Part shown: positions 61,009 to 64,000 of the stretch, piece after piece
How the letters are laid out: each line of letters starts with the position of its first letter
Numbering within the stretch: position 1 is the first letter of the stretch
Assembly (NCBI RefSeq): GCF_029931775.1
Contig: NC_079323.1
Coordinates: 37,590,882-37,654,881 of the forward strand
Length of the DNA: 64,000 bases
Origin: Euleptes europaea
Lineage: Eukaryota; Chordata; Lepidosauria; Squamata; Sphaerodactylidae
Reading direction: 5' to 3'
Program-made: the position numbers and the translations under genes
Notes under the pieces: model-generated
The model's input: the letters and a program-made list of their open reading frames with translations, nothing else
Told to the model about the DNA's origin: nothing
The model's database searches: none

Positions 61009-62935
61009 CTAACAAACAGAGAAGATAAGCACTTTCAAAAGAGGTATCCAGTAGCATTTTAAAGCTCCTAACTGCCACTAGTATTTTAGGTATATAATTA
61101 CAGATTTTTAAGCCAATTTAAGCTTGCAAATGATAAAAAAGGATTGGTTAATCAGAAAATAAACATGAATGCTTTACACCCAAATTGTATTTTCGCAAAT
61201 CAGTATCAGAAAAAGAAACTCTGTTTTCCCAGGTTTTAATACTTTGGCACATAATCTTTAAGATATCTAGGATTCTGTAATTTTCCATAGCTGAGCTTCT
61301 TCCAAGCCAATCTGCAAAAACTTTGTTTTTGTATTTCTTTATGCTCTTTTAGGAAAAAAATATATACCTAAGCACTTCAGCTTTGAAACTGAGACACTCT
61401 TTAATATTTGAACAATTTCACTATTGCAATTGTAAAGAAAAAAGTGTTGGCCATTTAAAACTCACATAATCACAGCAGTATCTAAGCTAACTGCAGAACT
61501 GTGAGAACGTAATGCCACATATATAAATGCATCTGTCTCAAAATTGATTCATGCTTTTGGGCCACTCTTGGTCATTAAAGGTAGACAGTGTCTATTTTCA
61601 TACACGGCTCAGTCTTTTTTTCTTGGAGCAACAGCAATTTCACAAAACAAATCCACTCCGTGTTTTCACTTGCCTTTGTCTGTCTTTGCTCCTTATTCTT
61701 TTGTCACTCCCCACAGCATCCCATTCTGCAACCTGAGAAACCTTTGTTTCCAACTTTGGAAAGGAAGAGCAGTAGAACAAGTTATTTTATCATATATTTA
61801 CTTTAAAACCATCTGCTCTAAAGTGAAAGGGACTACTATTGGAAACCTGCAACTGAAACTAGATTATCACTCCACAGAGATTCTGTAAAGCCAACCTGTA
61901 CAACTTGTGACCCCTGGAGCCAAGCCTAGTTCGCCTGTCATATCCTGTGACCTGCCAGTTCCTTGATAACCCTTCTAGGTAACTGGCAAATCCCAAGGAG
62001 GGTCTATGAACCACCAGTGGTCTGCTTGTTACACAAGTGTTGTAGACTAAAGGACCACTTATGTGTTGTAGACTAAAGCTGCAAGAAGCTAAAGCAATTT
62101 GTCATCGCCAACCTTAAAAGTTGTGTAATTCCTCAGTAGTCATTTCTTTGGTGTTCTTGATTTTCTGCCGGGGGGCTGTTCCGGTGGGGTGGGTGGTGAA
62201 AAGACTATGGGGTAAGCAGCGGTACAGTTCAGTTTTCACCATGTACTGAAAACTTAAGATTCTGCTTTCACTTCATCCCTCTTTTGTACCTTCAACATAA
62301 TGGATACAAGCGGCATGGCACTAATGTAACAGAACGAGGCGCAACACAGGATGGTGTCCTTGGATTTTCAGAAGACTCAAATAAATTGGAGATTGAAAGT
62401 CTGAGATACTGCACCACAGGGAGCCATTCATTTAATCGCAAATGTACAATGTTTCCACATTTCCACATCTAGCCATATCTCTTCCTTTGGATTTCATTTT
62501 TGCTCTTAATTTCTTTTAAGACCATCCAAGATGCTTCTGGGTAGTGTTTACTTCTTAACTTAGAGAGCTGCACTACTAAAATGCTGCAGAGTAATCCCAC
62601 CAAAGGGCTGGTACTCACATCACATTCTTACCAACTTTGCAGTCATTCACATGCATGTATATGACAATAAGCATAATGGATTCTGTCAGGAATTTAGCCC
62701 TTATAAAGAGATGTATGAATGTGTAAAGTATAGAATCAGCAAGTGGGAGGGGGAAGCCGAACTCTTCCTTGTTTTCCATGAAACCACTTTTTAAAAGCTG
62801 TTTTGAAGCTGTAATGGGACTTCAAGATTCCAACTAGCTGAAAAAAATGCTTAGTACAAAAAAGCAGGTTTGAGTGTGAAATCATGGGTGGGAAAAACAT
62901 TAGCCCCCTCTCTCAGCAGTCCGTACTGTGCTTTT
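61009..62935. other. MORC1 intron, no exon or repeat recognised
   Basis: AT-rich DNA upstream of the first MORC1 exon in view. The next exon towards the N terminus would end in phase 2 and encode a coiled-coil insert; I found no segment with matching sequence and splice sites. The plus-strand frame 61544-61888 has no support. Confidence 0.4.
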
Positions 62936-62937
62936 AC

Positions 62938-63035
62938 AGTGCAAACCTAAACAAAGTTACATTCTTCTGATTCCATTGAAATCAACGGGCTTAGATGGAC
63001 GAAACTCTGTTTAGGGTTGCAATGTGAGTCATTCT
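62938..63035. mobile_element. Short palindromic MITE
   Basis: 'cagtgcaaacctaaacaaagttacattcttctgattccattgaaatcaacgggcttag' with the mirrored 'gaaactctgtttagggttgcaatg'. Same family as 16462-16535. Confidence 0.7.
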
Positions 63036-63163
63036 GCACTGCCACTTGAGAGGGGATTGGAAGACCTCGTCTGGGTCTTGACACCCTCACGTCTATTGGT
63101 TTTTTAGTGATACATCAGAAAAACTTACAGAAATCAGGATCAACCAGCTGTTCCTGAGTCATC

Positions 63164-63326
63164 GGGTGAAAACGCATGGTCGCTTTAGCCTCCTTTATTC
63201 CCTGTTTCAGCCAGGATTCAGCCAGGATCAAATGCATGCGTTTTCGCCGAATGTGCATTCCATCCTGGCTGGATCCTGGCTGAAACAGGGAATAAAGGAG
63301 GCTAAAGCAACCATGCGTTTTCACCC
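63164..63326. mobile_element. Foldback MITE, second copy
   Basis: 163 bp of the same family as 21501-21662, with a 3-bp direct repeat atc (63161-63163, 63327-63329). The outer arms are almost identical between the two copies, while the centres differ. Confidence 0.85.
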
Positions 63327-63329
63327 ATC

Positions 63330-64000
63330 ATTTGCTCACCACTTCTATAAACTATCTTGACTGAAACTGTGCCATTTATATTTATGTACAACGCATGGCA
63401 CACTGTTGGCGGTCTATAACTATTTAGCCGTGGTCTGAAGTCTAGCAAATAATTATAGTGGGAATTAGCACTAGTGAACATACCTATGAATATAAATGAT
63501 CATTTGTGCAGGTACAATTAGGCTATAATTATCACACTAGAAGTCTTCTGAAGTGGAAAGTGCTTTCTAAACATCCTTTAATAAATAATTAAAGTTGAAG
63601 CCAAGGCAGTTTAATAATGACTTTTAAAAGCCTCAACAATGGTAAATAAGCAATTAACATGATTTGAAAGTCTTTCCTGCTGTTTAAAGGTCATGCCAGG
63701 CAAAAACTCCAAAGCCTATATTTCTTATTAATTAACTTATAAAGCTAATGAAGTGGCAAGGCTAAATATGACAAACACTGATGATATAAATGAAAGTGGT
63801 AGGTCAATGGGGTGGATTACTATAAAGCACCGGAATACTATAAAATGTAGAGAATTATCTTGCCCAAGGCCACTGAAATTAATGGAGGACAGTAGAAAAC
63901 TGGTGCCAGGCACTCTAAGGAGTGGCAAGTGCCTGGGTTGTGTGTGCTCAAGCCTCAGGATCAAACTACACGATACATTATTTAACATGATGGACTTTCC
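63330..64000. other. MORC1 intron, nothing recognised
   Basis: AT-rich sequence without a recognisable exon, repeat or RNA gene. Confidence 0.35.

Noticed and set aside
61310-61375. Possible upstream MORC1 exon (minus-strand LKEHKEIQKQ, like the human NLKEKQREL)
   Set aside because: No acceptor and no donor in the needed phase; the likeness fits A-rich low-complexity sequence.
62245-62300. Possible MORC1 exon piece (minus-strand VQKRDEVKAES)
   Set aside because: Followed by an in-frame stop, with no good donor; similarity covers only a few residues.

Overview
This is vertebrate nuclear DNA, almost certainly from a squamate reptile (lizard, gecko or snake). The repeats point that way: tRNA-derived Sauria-type SINEs, 5S-rRNA-derived SINEs, CR1, L2, RTE/BovB, L1 and Penelope-like elements, and many short hAT-type DNA transposons with intact 8-bp target duplications. 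Coding DNA is a few percent of the window and is split into short exons with GT/AG borders, so most long open frames are chance or lie inside repeats. The exact species cannot be told from the sequence.

Two host genes lie head-to-tail on the minus strand. GUCA1C (guanylate cyclase activating protein 3, a photoreceptor calcium sensor) is complete in four coding exons: 24174-24365, 10563-10712, 8348-8435 and 4468-4616. They join in phase to 192 codons plus stop. Upstream of it are 14 exons of MORC1 (germline MORC-family ATPase involved in transposon silencing), from 61008 down to a stop at 31274. They cover the end of the ATPase module, the CW zinc finger, a disordered middle with SUMO-related motifs, and the C-terminal coiled coil. 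The frame stays open through all 14 exons; the N-terminal ATPase exons lie beyond 64000. As I recall, mammals have the same GUCA1C-MORC1 order and orientation, which supports both calls. A third piece at 28203-28295, between the genes, is a partial second copy of GUCA1 exon 1.

Layout: 1-4250 is the downstream flank of GUCA1C, with CR1 and L1 remains and a broken Ty3/Gypsy-like fossil. 4250-24365 is GUCA1C, its introns filled with hAT elements (one with a CpG-rich core), CR1, a solo LTR, L2, RTE and SINEs. 24366-30850 is intergenic, with the exon relic, a Penelope-like insertion nested in a hAT MITE, a GATA microsatellite and a pyrimidine-rich tandem tract. 30857-61008 is MORC1, with Penelope-like insertions carrying hammerhead-ribozyme-like cores and a large intronic inverted repeat. 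61009-64000 is a MORC1 intron in which I see no exon.

The most notable points are the GUCA1 exon duplicate, a shortened loop in the MORC1 CW finger, a SUMO-interaction motif plus SUMO-acceptor motif in adjacent MORC1 exons, hammerhead-like cores in up to five Penelope-like pieces, a perfect 80-bp palindrome, and a hAT element carrying what may be a captured promoter and first exon. I found no unmistakably new biological system.
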